53,557 nucleotides of DNA from a virus, in IMG/VR virus record IMGVR_UViG_3300031963_000203, positions 1-53,557 of that record; one strand, written 5' to 3'. The translations under genes were made by a program, and so were the position numbers. Shown here one piece after another: positions 43,801 through 52,244 of this stretch; the stretch's first letter is position 1; every line of letters starts with the position of its first letter. Under the pieces are notes generated by a model. It ran no database searches. It was not told the origin of the DNA and saw nothing but the letters and a program-made list of their open reading frames with translations.

Positions 43801-46136
43801 GCAGATTTTTCAATAAGCTCACCATAAAGAATTCCCCTGTCCTCGTTAATCTGGTTTATGATAGTCTGTTTGGATTTATTCGTATTCAATACATCTTCAA
43901 AAAATCCGAAAAAATCTCCAACATCAGGAAATCCAGTTTTAAGGTTCACAATTTCTAAGAATTGGTAAGAAGCCAAATATTCCGTGGAATATTCAGCTAA
44001 TAAACCACCATTACCTGCGTGTTCGTTTCCTAGTTTGATTTTTTCTTGGTCTGGTTCAGGAACTTCCTGCAAAGGATTTGATGGCTCCCCAGTCATAGAA
44101 ATTTTACCAGGTTTTTTGACATTCTTATAAGGTAAAGGATCTCCTAGATCAGACATGAAAGACACCTTAAATTGAAGTTCAGCCCTGGCCCTGTTAAATT
44201 CTGGTCTTGCAAATCGAACAGAAAATTCTTGGATCTTGTTTATAAAAGGGTATCCATCTGTGGCATATTCCTCGTTACTGCTAGAATATGCAGAGAAAAC
44301 CCTCTCATTACGTTCAAGTTGAGCACTAGATTGTCCATATAGATCTCCTGAATCACCTGATGTTCCTATGAGCGCAGCTTCTATATCATTAAGGTCTAAA
44401 TCTCTTCCAGTTCTTGATTGTAGTGTTTCGATATTAGCATTTTTAAGTGCTGTGAGTTCATTTTTTTGGTTTATTAAAGAGTCAACAAAATCTTTTTTAA
44501 CCAGTATGTTCCTAATCGATTCAATATTAGTTTCAAAAGAAGCTAATCCTTCGTCCAATCGATAAGCTTGTTTTGATTGATCAAAAGCAACCGGAGAGTT
44601 TCCTGCTTCGATATTTTCTTTAAATAAGTCCTTTAGGTCTTTCCTTTCAAGTTCAGTATCAGCAAAGGAAAGGTCGAACAGTTTTCGCGTGAAAACTGGA
44701 TTATTAGAAAGGAAGAGATTATAAACGTTTTCTATATCAGTAACTTCTTGCTGTACTTGTTGTTCCAGAATTGGTTCTTGGTCAGTAAGGGTTAAAATTG
44801 AAATTCCAAGTTCGTAATCACTAAGAGATCCTCCATTCGAAAACGGAAATCTTAATTGCCAGGCATCTTGCAAAGACTTTTGGTATTCGAATATGATTTC
44901 ATAGTGATAAAGAATTTCCTCTAGAAATCTTTCTATAACTTGCCAACGAGCTGTTTCCTTATTTTTTTTATCTATTTTGTTAGACTTTTCTAATGCAGAG
45001 TCTATACATGCTTGGATTGCATCAACATCTACATTAGCTGCTGGTGGATCCTCCTGATCAACATTGGATCCTGTCAAGTCATTGGATCCTGTCAAGTCAT
45101 TTATTCCAGAGAAGTCAAAGGCAGGTGGATCGCAGAATTCTCCAGATATCTCTTCAACATCAGATTTGGTTGATATGATGTCTCCAGTAATTGGATCTTC
45201 AGGAAGGCCTGGATCGCAATCATCATTAATGATAGGATCATCTCCATCCGGAAAAAAATTAGCATCATATCCATCTTGTCGATTTGATGCGAATCTTCCC
45301 AGTCCTGAAAAGTTTCCATCACTGTCGAATTCCAAACCTGATCCTTCCCTTGAATCATTTTCTGGATCATTCTCTGAATCATTATCAGCATCTCCGTTTA
45401 AATCCAGATCTTTAAAATCACATTTTTTAGAATTTTTAAGCTGATCTCCTAGAACTCTATTAATATCACTGAGGGCTTGGTCATTTGTAATCGAAGGTCC
45501 TCCAAGTTTAACATGGACAACTCTTTTACCTGACATTATAAATTCCAAAGGAATTTTGTATCCAAGAATATTGAGCTCTCTTTTTTTCTTTGCACCTGAA
45601 TTTGAGGGTTTTCCAAGTACTAGAGGATCAAGATTGTCGAACAAAGATTCGTTTGTCTTCTCTAAAAATTTGGGGTCCTTTTGTCCAAGAAATTTCACAA
45701 TACCTGTTGAAGAAATATCCCGTTCTTTTTTGAAAGTTGGAATATTTGTTTGCACGCCCAAATCATCCACTATAAAGGTCTTTTCGTCTAAACTACCAGA
45801 GTTTTTGAGTTCTTCGTATAAGTCCCTGTTTTCAGTCTTTAATGATTCCAACAGAATTTGAGAATATAAAGAATCACCTTCATATTTACACGCCAGGTCT
45901 TCTATTTTAGAAAGAGGAATAGGTGGTGGTCCTGGCTCAAGACTTTTAATAAGTTCCTCTACTTCTTTTTCAGATTTTTCAAGTTCTTTATTGAATCCTT
46001 CCTCTGATTGTAAATCCTCGTAAGGTAAATCAATTTGTTGACCAGTAATTGTTTGTACTATTTGCTCAGTAGTAAGATTTTCAAAATCTTGACCAAGTAA
46101 ATCATCTATTCTTGATTCTATACTTTCAGATGCCAT
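40887..46136 (-). CDS. Very large baseplate-region protein (1749 aa), unassigned
   Basis: This 1749-residue protein of unknown family lies between the spike and the S1-like gene. Visible parts are: an acidic helical N terminus (residues 1-110); an Asp/Asn-rich low-complexity stretch at about 240-330 (DADNDSENDPENDSREG), suggestive of calcium binding; helical regions around 400-600; a Cys-containing, Pro-rich and hydrophobic section at about 985-1090 (NCPPQCCGP, then IIIPLPLNLGVIVIFIPFIGG); a long charged helix near 1170-1230; and several Pro-rich turns. Length and hydrophobic segments would allow a tape-measure-like or membrane-interacting role, but the Pro content argues against a simple tape measure. 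A strong Shine-Dalgarno (GGAGGA) overlaps the end of the spike gene. Confidence 0.7.
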   Translation of the reverse strand: MASESIESRIDDLLGQDFENLTTEQIVQTITGQQIDLPYEDLQSEEGFNKELEKSEKEVEELIKSLEPGPPPIPLSKIEDLACKYEGDSLYSQILLESLKTENRDLYEELKNSGSLDEKTFIVDDLGVQTNIPTFKKERDISSTGIVKFLGQKDPKFLEKTNESLFDNLDPLVLGKPSNSGAKKKRELNILGYKIPLEFIMSGKRVVHVKLGGPSITNDQALSDINRVLGDQLKNSKKCDFKDLDLNGDADNDSENDPENDSREGSGLEFDSDGNFSGLGRFASNRQDGYDANFFPDGDDPIINDDCDPGLPEDPITGDIISTKSDVEEISGEFCDPPAFDFSGINDLTGSNDLTGSNVDQEDPPAANVDVDAIQACIDSALEKSNKIDKKNKETARWQVIERFLEEILYHYEIIFEYQKSLQDAWQLRFPFSNGGSLSDYELGISILTLTDQEPILEQQVQQEVTDIENVYNLFLSNNPVFTRKLFDLSFADTELERKDLKDLFKENIEAGNSPVAFDQSKQAYRLDEGLASFETNIESIRNILVKKDFVDSLINQKNELTALKNANIETLQSRTGRDLDLNDIEAALIGTSGDSGDLYGQSSAQLERNERVFSAYSSSNEEYATDGYPFINKIQEFSVRFARPEFNRARAELQFKVSFMSDLGDPLPYKNVKKPGKISMTGEPSNPLQEVPEPDQEKIKLGNEHAGNGGLLAEYSTEYLASYQFLEIVNLKTGFPDVGDFFGFFEDVLNTNKSKQTIINQINEDRGILYGELIEKSASNWLFFSPQERGDNDARNPSKLRPGTFTADGEPNEVFTDFYGNFKPKWDAKYQQNKQVYVEPKLNEIKGLARQAGNALGNTLPLLDVIGIRIFENFTNIKEKIEQIEELMLIAAQKRTENEQSLTPEALDKEFSDLKCAGAGGAGDGDGGNVDNGNSVNCPPQCCGPAGSDFKYANYLTSSPPSSDCPTIFQRCWWKQFCKDVTKVGLLPYPNGLPPIEKTSFFLSGGPSVRLGLKYWPVGYLPPAFIPIPVPNPVDGQPFIRIPLPMIWTIVDPIIIPLPLNLGVIVIFIPFIGGFMPTPLVYLKEFITGSSLFLTGIRGPRFIPRKSDPELKDPLEKIKQILSFGIPDKLIPLPGFGQDDVDSPNRILSDLQTNLTKIFDSVPPPGNIEALREAQQREIDLKNSILSKRKEYDKKAALLDVPQPNVDEEREQLELIIAQRKETLKTVIKDYLKTGIPNPKSIYYPQDKDKLKIDVPGIVKSLRILKDMKASFVPLKCGDSINFKDEMREVLKLIKVPSPPKYILDNLNVSNPNKIFLRLDKDPRTMEKEEFEDLVKEIRSASLAITHIILKGNKFSVIKKVRKGAFSIIDDCEKQGPFVFPPVQVSNIAPVPLKIIKIKNPLLTAMYLRIMEGMSKIIYSREDFSRYVRYDGENPILVIRVKDLKKLISKKLGLSRRGPFDPERPLDLEEPLVSDFPHPEGPYCCLESLNGGFGNAISAFEIPTVFPPKQDQVSQTQGLGGIIQVTIPGTIIKNFIIETVTSLLDGGLLEQLLPEIDNIDSPKFTNLNPQDIQKIARNLVRESLNPESPNIPDFLNLTQIPVIPKARPTDMIEQALIGMGAPPPARIVYSLFWKYFKGLPKSPLLGNIVNPAVELSSNILTKIPWPLTVLLGRNVINLINPIILSDDHPSWRRMSLKNAYYVVYIDEFLRSAADVSGLFKFFLGAADPVYPIPELPSELQKAFNVKKY
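45063..45098. repeat. Two perfect 18-base tandem copies
   Basis: ATTGGATCCTGTCAAGTC occurs twice in direct succession without a mismatch, encoding DLTGSN twice in the 1749-residue protein. Perfect identity suggests a recent slippage duplication in the acidic linker region. Confidence 0.85.
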
Positions 46137-46138
46137 TG

Positions 46139-47014
46139 TTATCCTCCTGTTGCTCCTGTTCCTCCAGTAGCAGAACTAGGTAAAGATACAGGTTGGCTAT
46201 TTTGTGCTGGGACTGTAGGAAGGTCTGGTAAGTTTTCCCTTGTTACCCTTACTGTCTGACTAGTTGCAAGCTGTTCAAAGCTTTGTGCTAATGTGGAACT
46301 TACACCAGGTGTTACTGGAAGTTTAGCATCTACTGCGATGGCTAACTTCTTCAGAAAATCCCAAAGAGGCTCAGCACAAATCGCTGAGAAAACCGGGGAA
46401 TGTCCGAGGTTGGTAGTTTTTCCGTCCATCCAAACTTCCTCAGAAGAATGCTTAATTCTAGTAACTGCAGTATTCTCTATCTCTTGGTCAGCATACTTAG
46501 TGATTTTACCTCCTTTTAGCTCAATAGACGAAGTATCGTCCGCATGAGTGATCAATATCGAGTTATCGTTTCGAATGATGATTTTGGACTCCTTTAGATC
46601 GATTACAAGACCTTTCTCTACAGTGTAATAAATTTTTAATCTCTCGATTCCATCATAAATAAGGGAATGAGCTCCATCGTAACTTGCCCTGATTTCATCG
46701 ATGAGATCTGGAGAAAGTTCCTGCACTGCTTTGTATTCTGGACTGTAATAGTTGCCATTATTGAATTGGACGTGTACAACTGAACCTAATTTAGGAACAG
46801 ACATTCTTCCAGATCCTCCACCTAGACCATAACTCATATCAAATCTTTGGTGTGACCAGGGCAAATCCTCATCACCAACCCCATCATAAACTCCGAATAT
46901 CCTAATTTTTGCTCTGCCTTTAAATTCTGGATCTTTGTTGTCAATTACAACACCTAGAAAGTGAGCAACTTCAATATTACTATCAATTAAATGTTCTCTT
47001 GATATCAGTGTCAT
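46139..47014 (-). CDS. 5: gp5-like spike protein without lysozyme domain
   Basis: This 291-residue protein has an N-terminal OB-fold typical of gp5/VgrG spikes (about residues 17-97: FLGVVIDNKDPEFKGRAKIRI, in two parts, then VPKLGSVVHVQFNNGNYYSPEY). Short repeating beta-strands follow at about 125-190 (LVIDLKESKIIIRNDNSI, SSIELKGGKI), which look like the triple beta-helix of a spike stem. The tail is Ser/Gly-rich (SSATGGTGATGG). T4 gp5 (575 residues) carries a lysozyme between OB and helix. Here the OB runs straight into the stem, so there is no lysozyme. It follows the repeat-bearing hub-region gene and precedes the 1749-codon gene by 2 bases. Confidence 0.85.
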   Translation of the reverse strand: MTLISREHLIDSNIEVAHFLGVVIDNKDPEFKGRAKIRIFGVYDGVGDEDLPWSHQRFDMSYGLGGGSGRMSVPKLGSVVHVQFNNGNYYSPEYKAVQELSPDLIDEIRASYDGAHSLIYDGIERLKIYYTVEKGLVIDLKESKIIIRNDNSILITHADDTSSIELKGGKITKYADQEIENTAVTRIKHSSEEVWMDGKTTNLGHSPVFSAICAEPLWDFLKKLAIAVDAKLPVTPGVSSTLAQSFEQLATSQTVRVTRENLPDLPTVPAQNSQPVSLPSSATGGTGATGG

Positions 47015-47030
47015 ACTAAATTATAGAATT

Positions 47031-49988
47031 TTAAATGCTAGGGTTTTCATTGTTATTTGATTTAGGGTAAACTCTTCCAAGGTTTACTGGGGCTGAAGGA
47101 GGAACATTATATTCCGCGTTACCAAAAGCTCTTGGGTAAATTCTGTCAGATCCTCCTAAGAGAGATCCAGGTACATTAGCGTAAACGTCCTCATTTGTTG
47201 GTGGATATTGTCTTTCTGGTGCAGAGAGCGATGATCCAGGTACTGTAGGGAATTCATCGGGAGCTTTTGCTCCGGGATAAGTTCTTGCTGGTGCACCTAA
47301 ATCTATTCCTGGAACAGTTGGATAGGAGTCATCGTTGACTGATTCGTACACTCTTCCCAAACCTCCAAGATCCCGACCAGGAACCCCTGTGTATTCATCT
47401 TTTGGTGTGACTGGTTTGTATTCTCTGGTAGGTGCTCCTAAGTCTTTTCCAGGCACATCAGGATAAACATCACCATCTGGAGTTTTGTAAACTCTTGCTA
47501 GTGCACCAAGTTCCGAACCAGGTACGTTTTTGTATTCATCTTTAGGAGGAGGAGCATTATAAACCCTTTCAGTCCCTCCTAAATCAGGTCCAGGAACTCC
47601 CGGGTAAGCATCACCCTTAGGTTCATCATAAATTCTTCCCAGTGGACCTGAATCTTTACCAGGAACTTCAGTGTACTCATCTTTTGGTGGAGGTACTTTA
47701 TATTGCCTATCAGGTGCTCCCAAGTCGGGTCCAGGAACCCCTGGATATAAGTCACCAGTAGGCTCAGAATATACTCTATCAGGAACACCCAGATCTTTAC
47801 CAGGTACTCCTTTGAACTCATCACCTGCAGGAGGGCCAGGATAGGCTCTTTCTGGTGCTCCAAGATCTGTGCCTGGGACATCCGGATAAACATCACCTTT
47901 TGGTTCTGTATAAGCTCTTAAAGGAACGCCTAAATCTGCACCGGGGACATCTGAATATTCATCATTCCCTTGTACATTTGGATAGAGTCTTTGTGGCGGG
48001 CCAAGATCCGATCCAGGTACATTATTATAAAGATCATCATTAAGAGTTGGATAAACTCTTTGAGGAACACCAAGATCTGATCCAGGTACATCGCCATATT
48101 CATCAGAGTTTACTGGTGGATATTGTCTATCAGGAACACCTAAATCATTTCCAGGTACGTTTCCGTAAACATCAGAATTTATTGTTGGATAAACTCTCTG
48201 TGGAACTCCAAGATCTGGACCAGGAACGTTATTATATTCGTCTGTAGAGACTGTTGGATATTGTCTTTCTGGAGCGCCTAAATCAGTTCCAGGAACGTTG
48301 TTGTAAACATCATCTTGAAGATTGGTTGTTCCTGCTCCTGAATTGGGTAAAACATTTCCAAGATTTTGTCCAGCTTGTCCGTTAACATCAGGATACACAT
48401 CCGAATTTATTGTTGGGTATTGTCTTTCTGTAGGACCTCCAAGTCCTCTAGCTTGTGGCGTGTTGTCCTGGAATGGGTTAGGAACTCCTGCTTGGATAGT
48501 GCTCACCAAGCTTTGAACACTGGATAAAGCTTGTCCTGCATTTACACCACCTAATCCGTAAATATTTCCAAGTAACGCTCCCTGAACGATGGATACACCT
48601 TGATTAGTTAAATCTGCAACAGTATTGTTAATAAAGTTAGATGCAAGTTCTGCAGCAAACTGTCCTGCATTTCCCCCGGGATCCACAAAAGCATCACCGA
48701 ATCCAGTGCTGTTAGCGTAATCTGAAAAATTGTAATCTGACTTAGGGTTTTCCCAAAGATCAGAAATAACCATGCTTTTGATGTTATCGTTTTTCTGAAT
48801 GACATCTGCTAACTGATTGAACTGAATTTTATGATCCCTTACTCTTCCCACGTGTATCTTAAACTTTGTGGAGACTGATTGACCTCCTTTGTTGTCAATT
48901 GACGCATAAGAAGGAAATGTTTCATCGAAGTCAAATTCACACTGATCAAATTGGTAAATGAAAGCATAAGGTCCTAAAGTATAAGATCCGAATTTGTCAT
49001 TTCCCGGATCTTCGGCATTTGTAGATCTTTGTAAAAGTCCTTCTGTATTATTCAACAAACCAGTTTGGCTATTAAAGCTATCTAAAAAGTTAGCTGCTTG
49101 TGCTACAGAAGGAATCTGGAAAGGGTTCAGAATATCGTTGATTCCATATGTGAGTTGAATATTTCTTATCTCAGTTACTATCAGCCACATTCTGAACTTT
49201 CTGAGATTCTCAGGGAGCATAACTCTGTGGTAAGTGTAGTCATAAATAGCCTTTCGATAAAGTTCTGAAAGACCAAATATTCTCATGTCGATTGATTCTA
49301 AACAATCTATGCTTAAAGTTCCTGCCCTTTTTGGAATACTTCCCTTTTTGTGGTAATTTTTGATATCAGTTTTTAAAAGCTGATCTAATCCACTAACATT
49401 TTGGAAGTAGTATGGACAATTTTTATTAACGAAATCTAATCCCCTTTTAAAAGCTTCAAGCATTTGCTGTCTTTTCTGAGATCTTTGATATAAAAATTGT
49501 TGTGCTCCCATATAGGCAAGAGGGGAGTTAGCGGGAAAGAATCCATAATTTGCTCTGCTGGGAATTTTTCCCTTTGATCCATAAAAATAATCTTGGGAAG
49601 TTCCAAATCCTGAATTTGTAAGATTTTGTATATCATTAGATATTCCGGTAATATCTGAAGGATTCTTTCCACTTCTGAGTGCTTCTAATGTTCTTGCCTC
49701 AAGATCTCCTGCAGCCGCGTTAATGTTACCAACACCATTAGCTGAATAAGATCTAAATAACGGGGAAGGGGCTAAAAAGGTTTCCTCGTCTATTAAGGAA
49801 TTGTTCCCAAAGTCGAACATAAACTTGAAATAGATGTAGGTAGGATCTTCTTTCTTTCCGTGTTTCGTAGATGAAATTCCCTTCAGAAATTTCTCTCTCT
49901 GGAAATCTATTTTTCTGTTTAAGATATCTCCAGTAGGTAAAACGTTACCAGCTAATCCTGAACCAAAATCCGATATAAAATCTGCCAT
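47031..49988 (-). CDS. Hub-region tail/baseplate protein with 17-unit Pro-Gly repeat tail
   Basis: This 985-residue protein is in two halves. Residues 1-~510 form a globular virion-type region (YIYFKFMFDFGNN; CLESIDMRIFGLSELYRKAI; LPENLRKFRMWLIVTEIRN; then FKIHVGRVRDHKIQFNQL), with alternating strands that could be a tube-like or tube-cap fold. Residues 565-961 are 17 tandem units of 23-24 residues, consensus VPGxDLGxPxRxYPxxxxDxYxx. A degenerate unit lies at about 500-520 and another at the C terminus. Units alternate between those ending DEY/DEF and those ending DVY/DLY. The gene lies between the gp27-type hub and the gp5-type spike, which suggests a central baseplate or tube-end location. 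Function of the repeat tail is unknown. Confidence 0.72.
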   Translation of the reverse strand: MADFISDFGSGLAGNVLPTGDILNRKIDFQREKFLKGISSTKHGKKEDPTYIYFKFMFDFGNNSLIDEETFLAPSPLFRSYSANGVGNINAAAGDLEARTLEALRSGKNPSDITGISNDIQNLTNSGFGTSQDYFYGSKGKIPSRANYGFFPANSPLAYMGAQQFLYQRSQKRQQMLEAFKRGLDFVNKNCPYYFQNVSGLDQLLKTDIKNYHKKGSIPKRAGTLSIDCLESIDMRIFGLSELYRKAIYDYTYHRVMLPENLRKFRMWLIVTEIRNIQLTYGINDILNPFQIPSVAQAANFLDSFNSQTGLLNNTEGLLQRSTNAEDPGNDKFGSYTLGPYAFIYQFDQCEFDFDETFPSYASIDNKGGQSVSTKFKIHVGRVRDHKIQFNQLADVIQKNDNIKSMVISDLWENPKSDYNFSDYANSTGFGDAFVDPGGNAGQFAAELASNFINNTVADLTNQGVSIVQGALLGNIYGLGGVNAGQALSSVQSLVSTIQAGVPNPFQDNTPQARGLGGPTERQYPTINSDVYPDVNGQAGQNLGNVLPNSGAGTTNLQDDVYNNVPGTDLGAPERQYPTVSTDEYNNVPGPDLGVPQRVYPTINSDVYGNVPGNDLGVPDRQYPPVNSDEYGDVPGSDLGVPQRVYPTLNDDLYNNVPGSDLGPPQRLYPNVQGNDEYSDVPGADLGVPLRAYTEPKGDVYPDVPGTDLGAPERAYPGPPAGDEFKGVPGKDLGVPDRVYSEPTGDLYPGVPGPDLGAPDRQYKVPPPKDEYTEVPGKDSGPLGRIYDEPKGDAYPGVPGPDLGGTERVYNAPPPKDEYKNVPGSELGALARVYKTPDGDVYPDVPGKDLGAPTREYKPVTPKDEYTGVPGRDLGGLGRVYESVNDDSYPTVPGIDLGAPARTYPGAKAPDEFPTVPGSSLSAPERQYPPTNEDVYANVPGSLLGGSDRIYPRAFGNAEYNVPPSAPVNLGRVYPKSNNNENPSI
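47106..48296 (-). repeat. In-frame tandem repeat array, 17 units of about 70 bases
   Basis: Seventeen in-frame units of 69-72 bases encode VPG(x)DLG(x)P(x)R(x)YP(x)4D(x)Y. Units differ in both DNA and protein but keep the Pro-Gly, Asp-Leu-Gly, Arg and Tyr positions. Odd-numbered units end in DEY or DEF and even-numbered units in DVY, DLY, DAY or DSY, giving a second-order period of about 46-47 residues. Confidence 0.92.
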
Positions 49989-49997
49989 TTCTTTCTT

Positions 49998-51623
49998 TTA
50001 TTTTCCAAATATATCGCTCTTGATGCTTCCTATATCTTCCTGCAAAATCGAAGAAGCATTTTCTACAAGATCATTAAAGTTCGGATCATTCTCTTTAGGA
50101 TTTAAAGGAGAAGGATCAGAAGCAATTCCAGGATTGAGTGACCATTGCTTTTTGCCTAAAAGCAAAGTTTGGTGCATTCCATCTTTTTTATTGTATTCAA
50201 TAGTGAAACCAAGTACAACATAATTTCCTGACAAAAAAGTATTCGGTACTCTTTTATCTGGTGGTGGTGCTAATGAGGTTCCGTCACCACCTGCGGCAGT
50301 GTATTTTGAATCTCCGGAAATAGTGCTACTTCCCTCTTGAACTATATTAACAGGAAACGTTTGTCCTCTATAAATAAATGGTGTCCAAGCTCTGTTCTTA
50401 ACCTTAAGAAGAATTTTATAACTATCGTTCCTATTTAAGATATTCTGAACTTGTGCTTGCTGAAAATTTTCATGAACATTATCGAAATAAATTGTTCCAG
50501 CGTAAGTGTTTTTAACTTCCTCTTTATAAAGAGATTCACCTAGTCTTCCTTTGTTCAAAGCGTCTCTTGCCCCTAAATCTCTATTTGTAACAGACTCAAT
50601 TTTATAGCTAACGAACTTATTTTTGGGTTTGTCAGATGTCAGATTGGAGTCGTAAAATTGAAGATTTTGAAAATATCCTATATCATTATTAATTTGTCCA
50701 GCATTGTGCTGTAATGACATTGCTGTGATAAATAAAGGGGATTTACTATAGCTCGTTTGGTTTGTTAATAGAATCGGAAACTCAACCTCAGCAGTTTCTG
50801 CACCAGGCGCTAAATCTGGAGTGTAGTCCGCTCCATAAGCCATTCTTATCGTTTCGATTGTGGAATTTTGTTCATCAAACTGTTTTTTTAAATTAACAAG
50901 ATTCAAGTTGTAATATTGATCAATCCAACAATCAAAATAATCTTGTTCTCCTAACCAAGAACTATTGACAATGTGTTTTATTGCGTTTTCGTATTCAGTA
51001 CTTGGAGAAATCCAAGTCATCGAATCATTTGTTTTTGGTTCATTAGAAGCGTATCCTAGATTTAATTCTTCAGCCATTTTAATTAAAACATCAGAACTTG
51101 TTCCTTTGTAAGCTGCAGAATTATGCCTATATAATTTAGGAATTCTAACTTCGCCCTTGACTGTATAAGTTTGGAATCTTCCAGTAGAGGGTTCAAAGTT
51201 ATTTTCATCACTCACTGTGTTAGCTCTAGAAAAAGGGGAAATGACCTCAGTCACAATGAAGTCCATTCTTATAGGCTTAAACATTTCACCTAAAGCCCTG
51301 ATATAAATTGAAAATATGTCGCCATCCTTAGGAAAGGATGTGAAAATAAATCTCTCGTCGATCGTTTGAAATCTGAATATTGCGGTGGGTTTGAATCCTG
51401 TCATATCCAATTGAAAATATGATAGTCCCTTTACAATAACACTATTAATCCGGATCAGTGGCTCTGCCATACCGAACCACTTCTTCTGGATATTATTTGA
51501 TTTTTCATCATTTACTTGAGTGTTGCCCTCTTGCGATGAAGTATCAAGCACAGAAAGTTCGTCCAGAAATATATCAGGATTGCGATATTGGAGAATTGCT
51601 TTTCTTACATTAAATTCTGCCAT
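49998..51623 (-). CDS. gp27-like baseplate hub protein
   Basis: This 541-residue protein has the layout of phage hub proteins (T4 gp27, phage P2 gpD, VgrG N-terminal half). Beta-domains are followed at about 174-245 by the diagnostic stretch GTSSDVLIKMAEELNLGY, then SPSTEYENAIKHIV and FDCWIDQYYNLNLVNL, where a short helix supports the next barrel. A Gly/Ser-rich loop lies near 430-455. T4 gp27 forms a trimeric ring that joins tail tube to the gp5 spike. Here the hub gene is separated from the spike gene only by the repeat-bearing 985-codon gene. It starts 5 bases after the LysM-like gene. Confidence 0.8.
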   Translation of the reverse strand: MAEFNVRKAILQYRNPDIFLDELSVLDTSSQEGNTQVNDEKSNNIQKKWFGMAEPLIRINSVIVKGLSYFQLDMTGFKPTAIFRFQTIDERFIFTSFPKDGDIFSIYIRALGEMFKPIRMDFIVTEVISPFSRANTVSDENNFEPSTGRFQTYTVKGEVRIPKLYRHNSAAYKGTSSDVLIKMAEELNLGYASNEPKTNDSMTWISPSTEYENAIKHIVNSSWLGEQDYFDCWIDQYYNLNLVNLKKQFDEQNSTIETIRMAYGADYTPDLAPGAETAEVEFPILLTNQTSYSKSPLFITAMSLQHNAGQINNDIGYFQNLQFYDSNLTSDKPKNKFVSYKIESVTNRDLGARDALNKGRLGESLYKEEVKNTYAGTIYFDNVHENFQQAQVQNILNRNDSYKILLKVKNRAWTPFIYRGQTFPVNIVQEGSSTISGDSKYTAAGGDGTSLAPPPDKRVPNTFLSGNYVVLGFTIEYNKKDGMHQTLLLGKKQWSLNPGIASDPSPLNPKENDPNFNDLVENASSILQEDIGSIKSDIFGK

Positions 51624-51628
51624 AAGTT

Positions 51629-52234
51629 TTATCTTCTAAAAATGTTTTTCTGTGCAAGTTTCGTTTTAATATCAGTAACAGATACGTTTTTCTTCGCTTT
51701 AGTTTTACATTGACCTATATCTGGACCAAATAAAAGTTTTCCATCAGCAACTAGTATTTGTTGTTGACCCTCTTGTAATAAATTAGTCGGAAGTGGAACA
51801 TCAGCTAAATTCGAAATATTCTTTGAATTAAGGTATTCCAGTCTTTCTTGACTAACTTGTGAAATCTTCTCTTGTAGCTCCTTTCTGAAAGATTTAGCTT
51901 TTTGTTTTTGGTTAGTAACTGCTCTACCACTATTGAAAAGATCCCTTACCATTGTTTCCCCAGGAACAGCTAGGATTTCTCCAGATTTCACTGTAAGTGG
52001 ATTAGAGATATTATTAAGTTTTAATAAGCTTCCTAATTCTGCAGAATTTCCCATATATGAGAGAGCAACTAAGTCAGCTCTCATTTCCGTTTCCTCTGTT
52101 ACTATTGCAAGTGTTCGCAGAGAGTATCTGATATTTTTGGGATCCCATGATGGTGTCAAAAGATCCACAGATTGAACCTTAGTTTTTGGATTAACAAAAA
52201 AAGGTTTAGAGTCTATTATATCAATTGAAAGCAT
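51629..52234 (-). CDS. LysM-like baseplate protein, gp53 candidate
   Basis: This 201-residue protein has a LysM-like stretch at about residues 53-91 (ADLVALSYMGNSAELGSLL, then NNISNPLTVKSGEILAVP). T4 gp53 (196 residues) and P2 gpX-type proteins carry a similar LysM-like domain in the baseplate, with ANAIYGNPQLYWVLLMCN at the equivalent place in gp53. The C-terminal half is charged and helical and ends KLAQKNIFRR. Its position next to the hub agrees with a wedge-hub connector. A peptidoglycan-binding role is less likely given the virion setting. The family is inferred from the short motif, length and context, not from full alignment. Confidence 0.6.
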   Translation of the reverse strand: MLSIDIIDSKPFFVNPKTKVQSVDLLTPSWDPKNIRYSLRTLAIVTEETEMRADLVALSYMGNSAELGSLLKLNNISNPLTVKSGEILAVPGETMVRDLFNSGRAVTNQKQKAKSFRKELQEKISQVSQERLEYLNSKNISNLADVPLPTNLLQEGQQQILVADGKLLFGPDIGQCKTKAKKNVSVTDIKTKLAQKNIFRR

Positions 52235-52244
52235 ATTGTGTTAT

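Noticed and set aside
40887-46136. Naming the 1749-residue protein as the tape measure protein
   Set aside because: It has long Pro-rich and Cys-containing parts and only limited continuous helix, and its place after the spike is not diagnostic.
47106-48296. Regularly spaced repeats that could suggest a CRISPR array or non-coding direct repeats
   Set aside because: Spacing is 69-72 bases without separate spacers, and every unit stays in frame and keeps the same amino-acid positions, so it is a coding repeat.
47579-48516. Plus-strand and alternative minus-strand open frames through the repeat region
   Set aside because: They are shadows of the repeat-bearing gene: no ribosome binding sites, odd composition (His/Leu/Gln-rich), and fully inside a strong coding frame.
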